Shown here in pieces: positions 25,798 to 33,187 of a stretch of DNA of 64,000 bases. The notes beneath the pieces were generated by a model that saw only the letters and a program-made list of their open reading frames with translations, ran no database searches and had not been told where the DNA came from. Made by a program: the position numbers and the translations under genes. Positions within the stretch are counted from its first letter, which is position 1; each line of letters begins with the position of its first letter. The stretch is from Massilia rubra (lineage in GTDB: Bacteria; Pseudomonadota; Gammaproteobacteria; Burkholderiales; Burkholderiaceae_D): the NCBI RefSeq assembly GCF_011682065.1, contig NZ_VUYU01000030.1, forward strand, positions 18,995-82,994, read 5' to 3'.

Positions 25798-27035
25798 CGA
25801 CGCCCGCCCGCTCCTGCCGCGCTTGCGGCGCACCGCTGCACCACAGCTTTGCCGACCTGGGCCTCTCGCCCGTGTCGAACGCCTTTGTCGAGCCGGACCA
25901 GGCCGCCGAGGGCGAGATGTTCTATCCGCTGCACGCCATGGTGTGCGCCCGGTGCTGGCTGGTGCAACTGGCCGACGCCACCCGCGCCGAACTGCATTTC
26001 CACGCCAACTACGTGTATTTCTCCTCATTTTCGAGCAGCTGGCTGGCGCACGCGCGCGCCTACGTCGACCAGATGACGGCGCGGCTTGGCTTGAACGGGT
26101 CCAGCCGCGTGATGGAAATCGCCAGCAACGACGGCTACCTGCTGCAATACTTCCAGCAAGCGGGCATTCCCTGCATCGGCATCGAACCGAGCGGCAATAC
26201 GGCGGCGGCGGCGCGCGCACGCGGCATCGACACGCGCGAACTGTTCTTCAACCGCGCCACGGCAAGCGCGCTGGCGGCGCAGGGCGAACAGGTCGACCTT
26301 TTACTGGGCAACAACGTGCTGGCTCATGTGCCCGACCTGCACGACTTCGTCGGCGCCATGCCGGCCGTGATGAAGCCGCAAGCGGTGGCCACCCTGGAAT
26401 TTCCCCACCTGCTGCGCCTGATCGCCGACCAGCAGTTCGACACGATTTACCACGAACACTATGCATATTTATCCCTGACCGCCTTGATGCCCGTGTTCGC
26501 GCGCGCCGGCCTGCGCGTGTTCGACATCGAGCACTTGACTACCCACGGCGGCAGCCTGCGCGTGCACGCCTGCCTGCCAGGGGCGGCGCACGCCACCACG
26601 GCGCAGGTCGCCGCTTGCCTGGAACAGGAACAGGCCGCCGGCCTCATGCGCCTGGACACCTACACCGGCTTTGGCGAGCGCATGCGCGCCACCAAGCGCG
26701 CGCTGCAACGCTTTTTGATCGACGCCAAGGACCAGGGCAAGACCATCGCCGCCTACGGCGCGGCAGCCAAGGGCAACACCCTGCTCAACTACTGCGGCAT
26801 CGGCGCCGACATCATCGACTACGTGGTTGACAGCAATCCCGCCAAGCAAGGCAAGCTGCTGCCAGGCAGCCGCATCCCGGTGCGCGCGCCGGACGCCGTG
26901 TTCGAGACGCGTCCCGACTACCTGTTGATCCTGCCGTGGAACATCAAGGACGAATTGATGAGCCAGATGGCCGGCATCCGCGACTGGGGCGGGCAATTCC
27001 TGCTGGCCAACCCGCACATCCACGTGGTGGCCTGA
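25794..27035 (+). CDS. SAM-dependent sugar C-methyltransferase (TylCIII/NovU type)
   Basis: A 413-residue methyltransferase. The N-terminus carries the zinc-binding Cys pattern of this family (CRACGAPL, then CARCWLVQL). The central Rossmann part has VMEIASNDGYLLQYF (SAM-binding), LLGNNVLAHVPD and the catalytic-loop segment IYHEHYAYLS. The C-terminal domain has IAAYGAAAKGNTLLNYCGI and YLLILPWNIKDE. Enzymes of this group (C-3 methylation of TDP- or CDP-4-keto-6-deoxysugars, as in mycarose, noviose or yersiniose-type sugars) act right after the 4,6-dehydratase, matching its place here. The start at 25794 overlaps rfbG by 4 nt. The precise methylated carbon (C-3 by analogy) is an inference. Confidence 0.9.
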   Translation: MTTPARSCRACGAPLHHSFADLGLSPVSNAFVEPDQAAEGEMFYPLHAMVCARCWLVQLADATRAELHFHANYVYFSSFSSSWLAHARAYVDQMTARLGLNGSSRVMEIASNDGYLLQYFQQAGIPCIGIEPSGNTAAAARARGIDTRELFFNRATASALAAQGEQVDLLLGNNVLAHVPDLHDFVGAMPAVMKPQAVATLEFPHLLRLIADQQFDTIYHEHYAYLSLTALMPVFARAGLRVFDIEHLTTHGGSLRVHACLPGAAHATTAQVAACLEQEQAAGLMRLDTYTGFGERMRATKRALQRFLIDAKDQGKTIAAYGAAAKGNTLLNYCGIGADIIDYVVDSNPAKQGKLLPGSRIPVRAPDAVFETRPDYLLILPWNIKDELMSQMAGIRDWGGQFLLANPHIHVVA

Positions 27036-27577
27036 TGCGATTGACCCCGACACCGCTGGCCGGCGCATTTCTCATCGACATCGATCCGGTCGAGGACGAG
27101 CGCGGCCTGTTCGCGCGCACCGTCTGCGCAGACGAGTTCGCGCGGGATGGCCTGGTGAGCCATTTCGTGCAGCAAAGCGTGTCCTGGAATCCGCGCGCCG
27201 GCACCTTGCGCGGCTTGCACTTCCAGATCGCGCCGGATCAAGAAATCAAGCTGGTGCGGGTTACGCGCGGCGCGATTTTTGACGTCATCGTCGACTTGCG
27301 GCCAGGCTCGGCCACCTATGGCAAGGCATTCCACGCCGAACTGTCGGCCGAGAACCGCCGCCAGTTATATATTCCCACCGGCATGGCGCACGGCTTCCAG
27401 AGCCTGCAGGCCGGCACCGAAGTCCTGTATCAGATGAGCGCGCCGTTCCGCCCCGCTTCCGCGCGCGGTCTGCGCTGGGACGATGCGGCCCTCAACATTC
27501 CCTGGCCGCCCTGCGCGACGCGCACGATCGCCGACAATGACCGGGCATGGCCGACCCTGGCCGGCCTTACCTCTTAA
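27035..27577 (+). CDS. dTDP-4-dehydrorhamnose 3,5-epimerase family protein (RmlC-like)
   Basis: A 180-residue cupin epimerase. It has DERGLFARTVCADEF, the substrate-binding and catalytic segment WNPRAGTLRGLHFQ (His62), VTRGAIFDVIVDLR, then RRQLYIPTGMAHGFQSL and LYQMSAPF, as in RmlC. Since the neighbours make CDP- not dTDP-sugars, it probably epimerises a CDP-4-keto-6-deoxy (C-methylated) sugar; I therefore give no rmlC symbol. The start overlaps the methyltransferase stop by one base (TGATG). Confidence 0.88.
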   Translation: MRLTPTPLAGAFLIDIDPVEDERGLFARTVCADEFARDGLVSHFVQQSVSWNPRAGTLRGLHFQIAPDQEIKLVRVTRGAIFDVIVDLRPGSATYGKAFHAELSAENRRQLYIPTGMAHGFQSLQAGTEVLYQMSAPFRPASARGLRWDDAALNIPWPPCATRTIADNDRAWPTLAGLTS

Positions 27578-27597
27578 CTTCCCTGTGAAGGAACGCC

Positions 27598-28728
27598 ATG
27601 ATTCCCGTTTTTAAGCCGCTGATCGAAAAAGAAGAAATCGACGCCAGCCGTGAATCGCTCGAAATGGGCTGGCTCGGCATGGGCAGTTACGTGTCCGGGT
27701 TCGAAAACAAGGTCAAGGAAATCCTCGGCACCGAAGAGCGCTACGTCGCCGCCCTCAGTACCGGCACCGCCGGGCTGCACGTGGCCTTGCTGATCGCCGG
27801 CGTCGGCCCGGGCGACGAAGTCATCGTGTCCTCGTTCAACTGCTCGGCCGACTTCCAGGCCATTTCGTGGGTGGGGGCCGAGATCGTCTTCTGCGACTGC
27901 CTCGACGAGACCCTGGCGATCGACATGAAACAAGCCGCCACGCTCGTCACGCCCAAGACAAAAGCCATTATCGTCATGGATTACGATTGCATCCTCTGCG
28001 ATCATGACGAGATTGCCGAATTTGCCGCCACCCACAAGCTGCGCGTGATCCATGACGCCGCGCACTCCTTCGGCTCCCACTACAAGGGCAAGCCGGTCGG
28101 CAGCTTTTCGGACATCTGCGTATTCAGCCACGACCCGGTCAAAACCATCACCTGCCTCGACGGCGGCACCATCGTCGTCAAGACCAAGGAAGAACTGGCC
28201 ATGGTGCACGAACTGCGCCTGCTCGGCATGCAGCAGCCGGCCTCGGTCATGTACCAGAACCAGCGCGCCTGGACCTTCGATGTCGAGCGCGTCGGCTACC
28301 GCTACCACATGCTCAATATGCACGCCGCCATCGGACTGGCCCAGCTCTCCAAGCTGGACTTGATCGCCAGCAGCCGGCGCGAGGCCTGCATCAAATACAA
28401 CGCCCTGCTGGCCGGGATCGACCAGGTGCGCACGCCGCTGACCGACTTTAACGACGTCAACCCTTTTCTGTACTACATCCGCGTGCCGGCCGGGGACCGC
28501 GACGAGCTGCGCAAGTTTTTGAAGGACAACGGGGTCGACACCGGCATCCACTGGCAACCGGGGCACTGGTTCTCGCTGTGGAAAAACTGCCGCGCGGGCG
28601 ACCTCAGCGTGACCGACCGGGTCGGCAATGAAATCCTGTCCTTGCCGCTGCACTCGCGCATGGACCTGGCCCTGGTCGACGAAGTGTGCCGCCAGATCGG
28701 GATGTATTTCGCGGCTAAAACAGCATGA
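27598..28728 (+). CDS. DegT/DnrJ/EryC1/StrS-family sugar aminotransferase
   Basis: A 376-residue PLP enzyme: N-terminal VFKPLIEKEEIDA and LGMGSYVSGFE, STGTAGLHVALLIAGVGPGD (phosphate and ring binding), DAAHSFGSHYKG with the PLP Asp, and the Schiff-base Lys182 in FSHDPVKTITCLDGG. The lysine rules out RfbH-type C-3 dehydrases, which have His there and an iron-sulfur centre, so this should be a true amino transfer to a keto-sugar. A ribosome binding site (ctgtgaagga) precedes the ATG. Its stop overlaps the GNAT gene by 4 nt. Combined with that acetyltransferase, the product is expected to be an N-acylated amino sugar. Confidence 0.92.
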   Translation: MIPVFKPLIEKEEIDASRESLEMGWLGMGSYVSGFENKVKEILGTEERYVAALSTGTAGLHVALLIAGVGPGDEVIVSSFNCSADFQAISWVGAEIVFCDCLDETLAIDMKQAATLVTPKTKAIIVMDYDCILCDHDEIAEFAATHKLRVIHDAAHSFGSHYKGKPVGSFSDICVFSHDPVKTITCLDGGTIVVKTKEELAMVHELRLLGMQQPASVMYQNQRAWTFDVERVGYRYHMLNMHAAIGLAQLSKLDLIASSRREACIKYNALLAGIDQVRTPLTDFNDVNPFLYYIRVPAGDRDELRKFLKDNGVDTGIHWQPGHWFSLWKNCRAGDLSVTDRVGNEILSLPLHSRMDLALVDEVCRQIGMYFAAKTA

Positions 28729-29366
28729 GCGGCATGAACGGGCAAGCCCTGTTTGCCGCCTACAAACTGGCGGCCGGCGCCGGGGCCGACCTGGTGATCC
28801 CCGTGGGGCGGCCGGTCGAAGCCCTGCTGCGCCCGATCGCCACCGCCAGCGCCCACATCAACTTGACGGATGCGCGCCTGCTCAGCGAATGGCGCAACCG
28901 CTTCGTCACATCGTTCCTGACCGAGTTCGATGCGCACGAAACGCGCACCGCCAACTGGCTGGCCACGGCGGTCGCGCACGATCCGGGCAAGATCCTGTTC
29001 ATGGTCGACACCCTCGACGGCCGCCCGGTCGGGCACGTGGGACTCGGCTTCATCGACTGGGACAAGGGTTACGTGGAAGCGGACGCCATCGTGCGCGGCG
29101 GCGAGTGCCGCAAGGGCTTGATGACGGCCGCGTTGCAGGCGCTGCTGCACTGGGCGCGCGTGGGCCTGGGCCTGCCCGATGCCTGGGTGCGGGTGCGCTC
29201 CGACAACCCGGCGGTGGCGTTTTACCGGAAGGCGGGCTTTAGTGAAGTCAAGCGTGTACCGCTGGCCAGCAGCAGCGCCGGCGGGCAAGTTACCTGGACC
29301 GAAGACCCGGCGGCCGGCGACGACGCCCCGGCGCTGGTCTACATGCGCTACCAGGCGCCGGTTTAG
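28725..29366 (+). CDS. GNAT-family N-acetyltransferase
   Basis: A 213-residue protein whose residues 50-185 fit the GNAT fold: KILFMVDTLDGRPVGHVGLG (strands 2-4), an ADAIVRGGECRKGLMTAAL segment in the acetyl-CoA pyrophosphate-binding position (degenerate R/QxxGxG/A) and RVRSDNPAVAFYRKAGFSEV, the classic C-terminal signature. It overlaps the aminotransferase gene by 4 nt, so it probably acylates the amino sugar made by it. The 40 N-terminal residues are not part of the usual fold. Confidence 0.85.
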   Translation: MSGMNGQALFAAYKLAAGAGADLVIPVGRPVEALLRPIATASAHINLTDARLLSEWRNRFVTSFLTEFDAHETRTANWLATAVAHDPGKILFMVDTLDGRPVGHVGLGFIDWDKGYVEADAIVRGGECRKGLMTAALQALLHWARVGLGLPDAWVRVRSDNPAVAFYRKAGFSEVKRVPLASSSAGGQVTWTEDPAAGDDAPALVYMRYQAPV

Positions 29367-29373
29367 GCACGGC

Positions 29374-30021
29374 ATGGCGCACGAACACCTGATCCAGTAC
29401 ACCTGCCAGCAGGTCGGCACGTTTTTTCCGGGCATGGACCCGACCGTGCTGCAAGGCATCATCGCGCACCATTGGGACGCGACCATGGCGCGGCTGCAGG
29501 CCTGCATCGACAAGGTGAAAATGTGGCCGCAAGGGCAATTCAATCACTTGAATTCAAGCCAGTACTGCCAGTATTTGTACTTTTTATCGAATACGATCTG
29601 GCGTGAAGACCGTGGCGGGGAAGCGCTGGGCGTAGCGACGCGCCTGTTCCTGCTCAACAAGGCGCTCAACGGCATCGACCTGTTTTACGAGATCGCCATG
29701 CCGGACGTGTTTTTCATCGGGCACTCGGTGGGGATCGTGCTGGCCAAGGCGACGTATGGCAACTACCTGGTGCTGTACCAAAATTGCACGGTCGGCAAGA
29801 ACCACGGCGTGGCCCCGGTGTTGGGCGATGGCGTGATTATGTATCCCAACAGCGCCATCATCGGCCGCTGCCGGATTGGCGCCAACACGGCGGTGTCGCA
29901 AGGCACGGGCGTGATCAACCGCGACACGCCGGGCGAGTGCATGGTGTTCGCCGGCACGGCGGGCGAACTGACCATCAAAGCGGCCAAGCGGCCCCTGATC
30001 GACGACTTCTTCCGCCACTGA
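29374..30021 (+). CDS. Hexapeptide-repeat (left-handed beta-helix) acyltransferase
   Basis: A 215-residue protein. The N-terminal half is helical (IDLFYEIAMPDVFFIGHSVG) as in serine acetyltransferases. The C-terminal half has imperfect hexapeptide repeats (IVLAKATYGNYLVLYQNCTVG, VLGDGVIMYPNSAIIGRCRIGANTAVSQG), with a catalytic-type His in GKNHGV. It starts 7 nt after the GNAT stop and is the last gene of the operon. It may add a second acyl group, for instance O-acetyl, to the sugar. A serine acetyltransferase role in cysteine synthesis is less likely given the context. Confidence 0.82.
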   Translation: MAHEHLIQYTCQQVGTFFPGMDPTVLQGIIAHHWDATMARLQACIDKVKMWPQGQFNHLNSSQYCQYLYFLSNTIWREDRGGEALGVATRLFLLNKALNGIDLFYEIAMPDVFFIGHSVGIVLAKATYGNYLVLYQNCTVGKNHGVAPVLGDGVIMYPNSAIIGRCRIGANTAVSQGTGVINRDTPGECMVFAGTAGELTIKAAKRPLIDDFFRH

Positions 30022-30035
30022 AACGTTTTTCAACC

Positions 30036-30061
30036 GGGGTCAGAGCTTTAACTCGAAACAT
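30036..30061. repeat. Partial copy of the 153-bp element terminus
   Basis: This 26-nt stretch begins GGGGTCAGAGC and ends ACTCGAAACAT. It matches the terminal inverted repeat of the element at 30108, which begins GGGGTCTGACC and ends TTCGAAACAT, with a few differences. It is a solo or degenerate end, 14 nt after the hexapeptide-transferase stop. Confidence 0.6.
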
Positions 30062-30062
30062 T

Positions 30063-30100
30063 ATCAGATCCGGCATGCGCAGGATCCGAACGTTGCGCTC
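30063..30100 (-). pseudogene. Fragment of the DUF433 antitoxin gene
   Basis: These 38 nt match 36 of 38 positions of 31339-31376 inside the antitoxin gene. On the minus strand the fragment encodes RNVRILRMPDLI where the intact gene has RNVRVLRMPDLI. No other part of the antitoxin is present. It is wedged between a partial element end and the intact element R1. Confidence 0.75.
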
Positions 30101-30107
30101 GCAATTC

Positions 30108-30260
30108 GGGGTCTGACCTCTGATTCGAAACATTTCACAGTTTGTGGTGTTGAACTCACAGTAACGGCGGTTTCGACAAGCAGGCAAGGCGACGCGCACG
30201 CACGCGAGGCCAGGGAGGTTTGCTTGATGCCACAATGTTTCAAGTCAGAGGTCAGACCCC
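30108..30260. repeat. 153-bp element R1 with terminal inverted repeats
   Basis: R1 starts GGGGTCTGACCTCTG and ends CAGAGGTCAGACCCC. The outer 26 nt of each end are inverted copies (24 of 26 match). A second copy of the same length, R2, lies at 31649-31801 in the same orientation. Homology extends slightly outside (aattc on the left, ggtgttggcg on the right). There is no open reading frame of note. It looks like a MITE- or REP-like non-autonomous element; no transposase is encoded in the window. Confidence 0.85.
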
Positions 30261-30271
30261 GGTGTTGGCGC

Positions 30272-30388
30272 GAAGATCGGCGCCGGTCGGCCGGAGGCGA
30301 CTGGGCACGTATCGTCCCTATCATTGAAGATGAACTGGCGGGCGAGGATCATACGTTCGTGGAGTTTGTTGCCGACGCAAGGGGCTGA
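30272..30388 (+). pseudogene. Possible orphan C-terminal gene fragment
   Basis: A 39-codon open stretch ends in TGA and encodes DWARIVPIIEDELAG followed by EDHTFVEFVADARG, with no start codon or ribosome binding site. The composition looks protein-like. It begins next to the right end of R1, so it may be the surviving tail of a gene cut off by the element. I cannot name the family. Confidence 0.35.
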
Positions 30389-30435
30389 TCGTTTTCATGA
30401 CGCGTCTGCCACAGCGTTGGTATATCGCCTGAAAG

Positions 30436-30894
30436 CTAAGTTTCCGGATCAATAAACAGGCTGGGCGGATTGTCATATGGATTAATCACGGTAATGCCAC
30501 GATGGCGGAAGTCGCTGATATTTTGCGTGACAGCAATCGCATCGCCATGCATGGCGATGATCGCAATGATCGCCAGGTCATTCGCCTCTTTCGTCCCGTG
30601 CCGCGCCAGTCTGCGCCCCCATTCGCGCGCCGCTAACGCGTCCAAGGGAAGAATACGGTCATTGAAAACGGAGAGGATTTTGTCGAAATCTTGTTCTATC
30701 TGTCGTGCCGCAAGGACTTTAGCCGGATCCGATTTCCTTTTCAGCAGTTCAATACCTTTTTGCACCTCTTGAAGGGTCATCAAGGTAAGATAGAGATCAG
30801 AATCGTTGACCGTTGCCATCCATTTGTCGACGTTTGCATTGCGGTTCGCACTGCCGATTCGCTTCACGACGTTGGTGTCGAGAACATACTTCAC
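30436..30894 (-). CDS. PIN-domain ribonuclease toxin (VapC family)
   Basis: A 152-residue PIN-domain protein. The acidic metal-binding residues are in place: Asp6 in LDTNVV, Glu43 in LQEVQKG, Asp107 in EANDLAIIAIA-like ANDLAII and Asp128 in NISDF. VapC-type toxins cut tRNA or rRNA when released from their antitoxin. The ATG overlaps the antitoxin stop by 4 nt, the usual antitoxin-first order. The pair is read leftward and is enclosed by two copies of a 153-bp repeat, suggesting acquisition as a cassette. Confidence 0.9.
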   Translation of the reverse strand: MKYVLDTNVVKRIGSANRNANVDKWMATVNDSDLYLTLMTLQEVQKGIELLKRKSDPAKVLAARQIEQDFDKILSVFNDRILPLDALAAREWGRRLARHGTKEANDLAIIAIIAMHGDAIAVTQNISDFRHRGITVINPYDNPPSLFIDPET

Positions 30895-31496
30895 TCCTCT
30901 ACCGCCAGTTCATCGAGTGCATCCAGGCCCAGCGTCACGATTGCGCGCTTGAACGATATCTTCGGGTACGGCCTTCCCTTCTTGGGAATGGCGCGCGCAT
31001 AATCGCTCGCAAGTTGCACTTCGGCGCGGGTGAGACCGGGGTAGTCGCGCAGCACAGCATCGATTTCAGCGCCACCGTCGAGCAGCGCCGAAATACGATA
31101 CACCTCGACGCTCGTCCCCTTGATCAGTGGATCGTCCGGATTGCCATCAACGCTGTTTTTCAAGCGATTGAGCGTGCCGAGCCGCCTTACGACCTCGTTT
31201 CGCAACTGCGCAAGGGGAAGTGAAAAGCCGCCGACGATGACCTGATTCGCGCTTCGGCCACTCAGCAATGCCTCATGAAGGGCGCGCCGGCCTTGAGGAG
31301 TCAGCAAGTGGCCGACGTCGTTGAGTGCTTGCAGATAGATCAGATCCGGCATGCGCAGGACCCGAACGTTGCGCTTGCCCCGCGTGAGCGTCACCGCAAG
31401 CCCCGCATGCTCATCGACGGTGCGGGAGATGTTCTTAAGCGAGTCGCCGAACACGAACGCCGCTTCGCGTAACGTCAGCACCGTTGTATCAGCCAT
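30891..31496 (-). CDS. DUF433-type antitoxin with N-terminal DNA-binding region
   Basis: A 201-residue protein. The N-terminus (TLREAAFVFGDSLKNISRTVDEH and RNVRVLRMPDLIYLQ) looks like a MerR-like helix-turn-helix. The C-terminal part (IKGTSVEVYRISALLDGG, then AEIDAVLRDYPGLTRAEVQLASDYARA) is a DUF433 domain, common in antitoxins of PIN-domain toxins. It should neutralise the toxin encoded immediately downstream and repress the operon. It is much longer than most VapB proteins (about 80 residues) because of the extra N-terminal region. A 38-nt piece of this gene recurs at 30063-30100. Confidence 0.85.
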   Translation of the reverse strand: MADTTVLTLREAAFVFGDSLKNISRTVDEHAGLAVTLTRGKRNVRVLRMPDLIYLQALNDVGHLLTPQGRRALHEALLSGRSANQVIVGGFSLPLAQLRNEVVRRLGTLNRLKNSVDGNPDDPLIKGTSVEVYRISALLDGGAEIDAVLRDYPGLTRAEVQLASDYARAIPKKGRPYPKISFKRAIVTLGLDALDELAVEE

Positions 31497-31570
31497 GGCC
31501 TCCGCTCCTGAAGAACTAAATCCACCCCAATTTTAGGGTCCGATTAGGGCCAAGTCAAACCAATTAGTTG

Positions 31571-31629
31571 CGACTGCGAGAAGTCGAGCATGGCGCTCAT
31601 CTGCTTGATGAACTCTTTTTGCACCACGT
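31571..31629 (-). pseudogene. Fragment of the neighbouring membrane-protein gene
   Basis: This stretch matches 32024-32082 inside the gene at 31825-32802, including 32 identical consecutive bases (31581-31612). On the minus strand it encodes VQKEFIKQMSAMLDFSQSQL, against VQKEFIKQMSAMLDFSQAQL in the intact gene. It lies between the antitoxin gene and repeat R2. Confidence 0.75.
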
Positions 31630-31648
31630 GCCGTAATTCGCGTAATTC

Positions 31649-31801
31649 GGGGTCTGACCTCTGATTCGAAACATTTCACAGTCTGTGGTGTTGAACTCAC
31701 AGTAACGGCGGTTTCGACAAGCCGACAAGGCGACGCGCACGCGCGCGCGGCCAAGGAGGTTTGCTTGATGCCACAATGTTTCAAGTCAGAGGTCAGACCC
31801 C
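31649..31801. repeat. 153-bp element R2 with terminal inverted repeats
   Basis: This is a direct repeat of R1 (30108-30260): same length and orientation, the same 26-nt inverted termini, with only scattered differences in the middle (for example the stretch around cgacaagccgac). Together R1 and R2 bracket the toxin-antitoxin pair. It ends 24 nt before the stop of the next gene. Confidence 0.85.
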
Positions 31802-31824
31802 GGTGTTGGCGTGAAGCGCGGGCT

Positions 31825-32802
31825 TCAGAGCGTCTTGAATTTATTGTTAGCATTGTCTTTCAGTTGTTGAACATGAGCATTGAATCTGGCGACGATGGCT
31901 TCTTCGCGCGCGCCGGTCTTGTCGATCGCCACCGCCAGTCTGCGGTAGGTGGCAAGCTCACGCTCGCCGGCAAACATCAAATCGCCTTTCTGCATCACCG
32001 TCCTGCCAAGCTGCGCTTGGGAAAAGTCGAGCATGGCGCTCATCTGCTTGATGAATTCCTTTTGCACCGCGGACAATTCCGCACTCAGGCCGAGGGTCTG
32101 TTTAGCCACCTTGGTGGCGTTGGCCAATGCGGGAGCCCGATAGTGCTCCGGAACTTTTGCCGTCAGCAAAAACTGCCGCCCCTCGGCGACCGAATCGGCG
32201 AGCAGCCGGTCGCGCTGTCCGATCAGCTCGCCAAAACGCACCAGCTTGCGGCGCGACCCGTCGATCCCCGCGCGCGTCGTCAGGCTCGACGGCGTGAGCG
32301 TATCGCCCATGTCGACTTTGTCGAACTCTTTATTCAACAAATCGGTTTGCGCCATCTGCCGTTTGAGCAAGGCGTTGACGCCGTTCACGACCGCCACGAT
32401 CTGGCGCGCCTCCTCACTGGCGGCGGGCGCCGCCGCCGGCTCGGGGTCTTCCTTCTCGTTCATGGTGGCGACGACCTGGCGCGCCGCCTGCTTGATGGCG
32501 TGCAGGTCGCGCTCGGCGCTGTTGATTTGCCGGATCCCCAACACGACCAGCACGATCCCGATTCCCAGCTTGGCCCAGGCCATGCCGACCGGCGCATGGT
32601 CTTTCAGGATCAATTTCAGCAGCCCCAGCAAAATCAACACCCCGAGCGCGCTGGCGCCGAGGAAGCGCCCGGCAAGCTCGATGTCGCCAATCCGGTTCAG
32701 CGCCGCCACCAGCGGCAACATCACCCCGATCCCGAGCGCCATGTGGGCAAAGACGTTGATGCGCGCAGCTTCCTGCTCGGGTGTGGTGTCGCTGTCATCC
32801 AT
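31825..32802 (-). CDS. Membrane protein of unknown function with three N-terminal helices
   Basis: A 325-residue protein with hydrophobic helices at about residues 18-35, 47-65 and 75-90, then a long, charged, helical cytoplasmic or periplasmic part rich in K, E and Q. I do not recognise the family. The helical body (about 100-325, e.g. RRKLVRFGELIGQRDRLLAD) could form a coiled coil. It lies on the strand opposite to the flagellin genes, with 385 nt to fliC. A 59-nt piece of its 3' third recurs at 31571-31629. Confidence 0.65.
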   Translation of the reverse strand: MDDSDTTPEQEAARINVFAHMALGIGVMLPLVAALNRIGDIELAGRFLGASALGVLILLGLLKLILKDHAPVGMAWAKLGIGIVLVVLGIRQINSAERDLHAIKQAARQVVATMNEKEDPEPAAAPAASEEARQIVAVVNGVNALLKRQMAQTDLLNKEFDKVDMGDTLTPSSLTTRAGIDGSRRKLVRFGELIGQRDRLLADSVAEGRQFLLTAKVPEHYRAPALANATKVAKQTLGLSAELSAVQKEFIKQMSAMLDFSQAQLGRTVMQKGDLMFAGERELATYRRLAVAIDKTGAREEAIVARFNAHVQQLKDNANNKFKTL

Positions 32803-33187
32803 GTAAGTATTCCGAAATAATCAATGTTTCTGGGCAATATGAGCAGGATACTACAGCGTCTCCCTTGCTTGTCGCTTTGTGCGGCCATCGCATTTTTATC
32901 AAAAACACATGCTTGAGGCCATGCGCAGCCAGCGCCACAGTCCCAAAAAATCCCGAAATTTCGCTTTTTTTACCCTCAAGTTCTGGCGCCCATTGCCGTC
33001 AAGCGCCCCGATGGCGCTGTGCTTGAGGGGCGAAATAAAAAATATACCTGCCTGAATTCACTAAACTTTCCGGCTGGTAACCCGTTACAAAAAAGGACTG
33101 CGGTGTGATTGTCCCGGACCGAAGGGGCAGACCAAAGCGAAGGCAAGTTGCCAACATGTATAAGTAGTATCTGCAAGGAGTAATACC
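32803..33187 (+). promoter_or_regulatory. fliC1 upstream region: sigma-28 promoter and conserved leader
   Basis: In this 385-nt gap TAAACTTT (33062-33069), 11 nt and CCCGTTAC (33081-33088) form a good sigma-28 (FliA) promoter, close to TAAAGTTT-N11-GCCGATAA. The leader of about 90 nt after it is nearly the same as before fliC2: AAGGACTGCGGTGTGATTGT, then GGGGCAGACCAA, a four-codon ORF ATG TAT AAG TAG (33156-33167) and the ribosome binding site CAAGGAG. The AAGGA motifs could bind CsrA. The left half (32803-33060) holds nothing I recognise. Confidence 0.75.

Noticed and set aside
27598..28728. RfbH-type CDP-sugar 3-dehydrase instead of an aminotransferase
   Set aside because: The PLP lysine is present (Lys182) and no iron-sulfur Cys cluster is visible, both contrary to RfbH.
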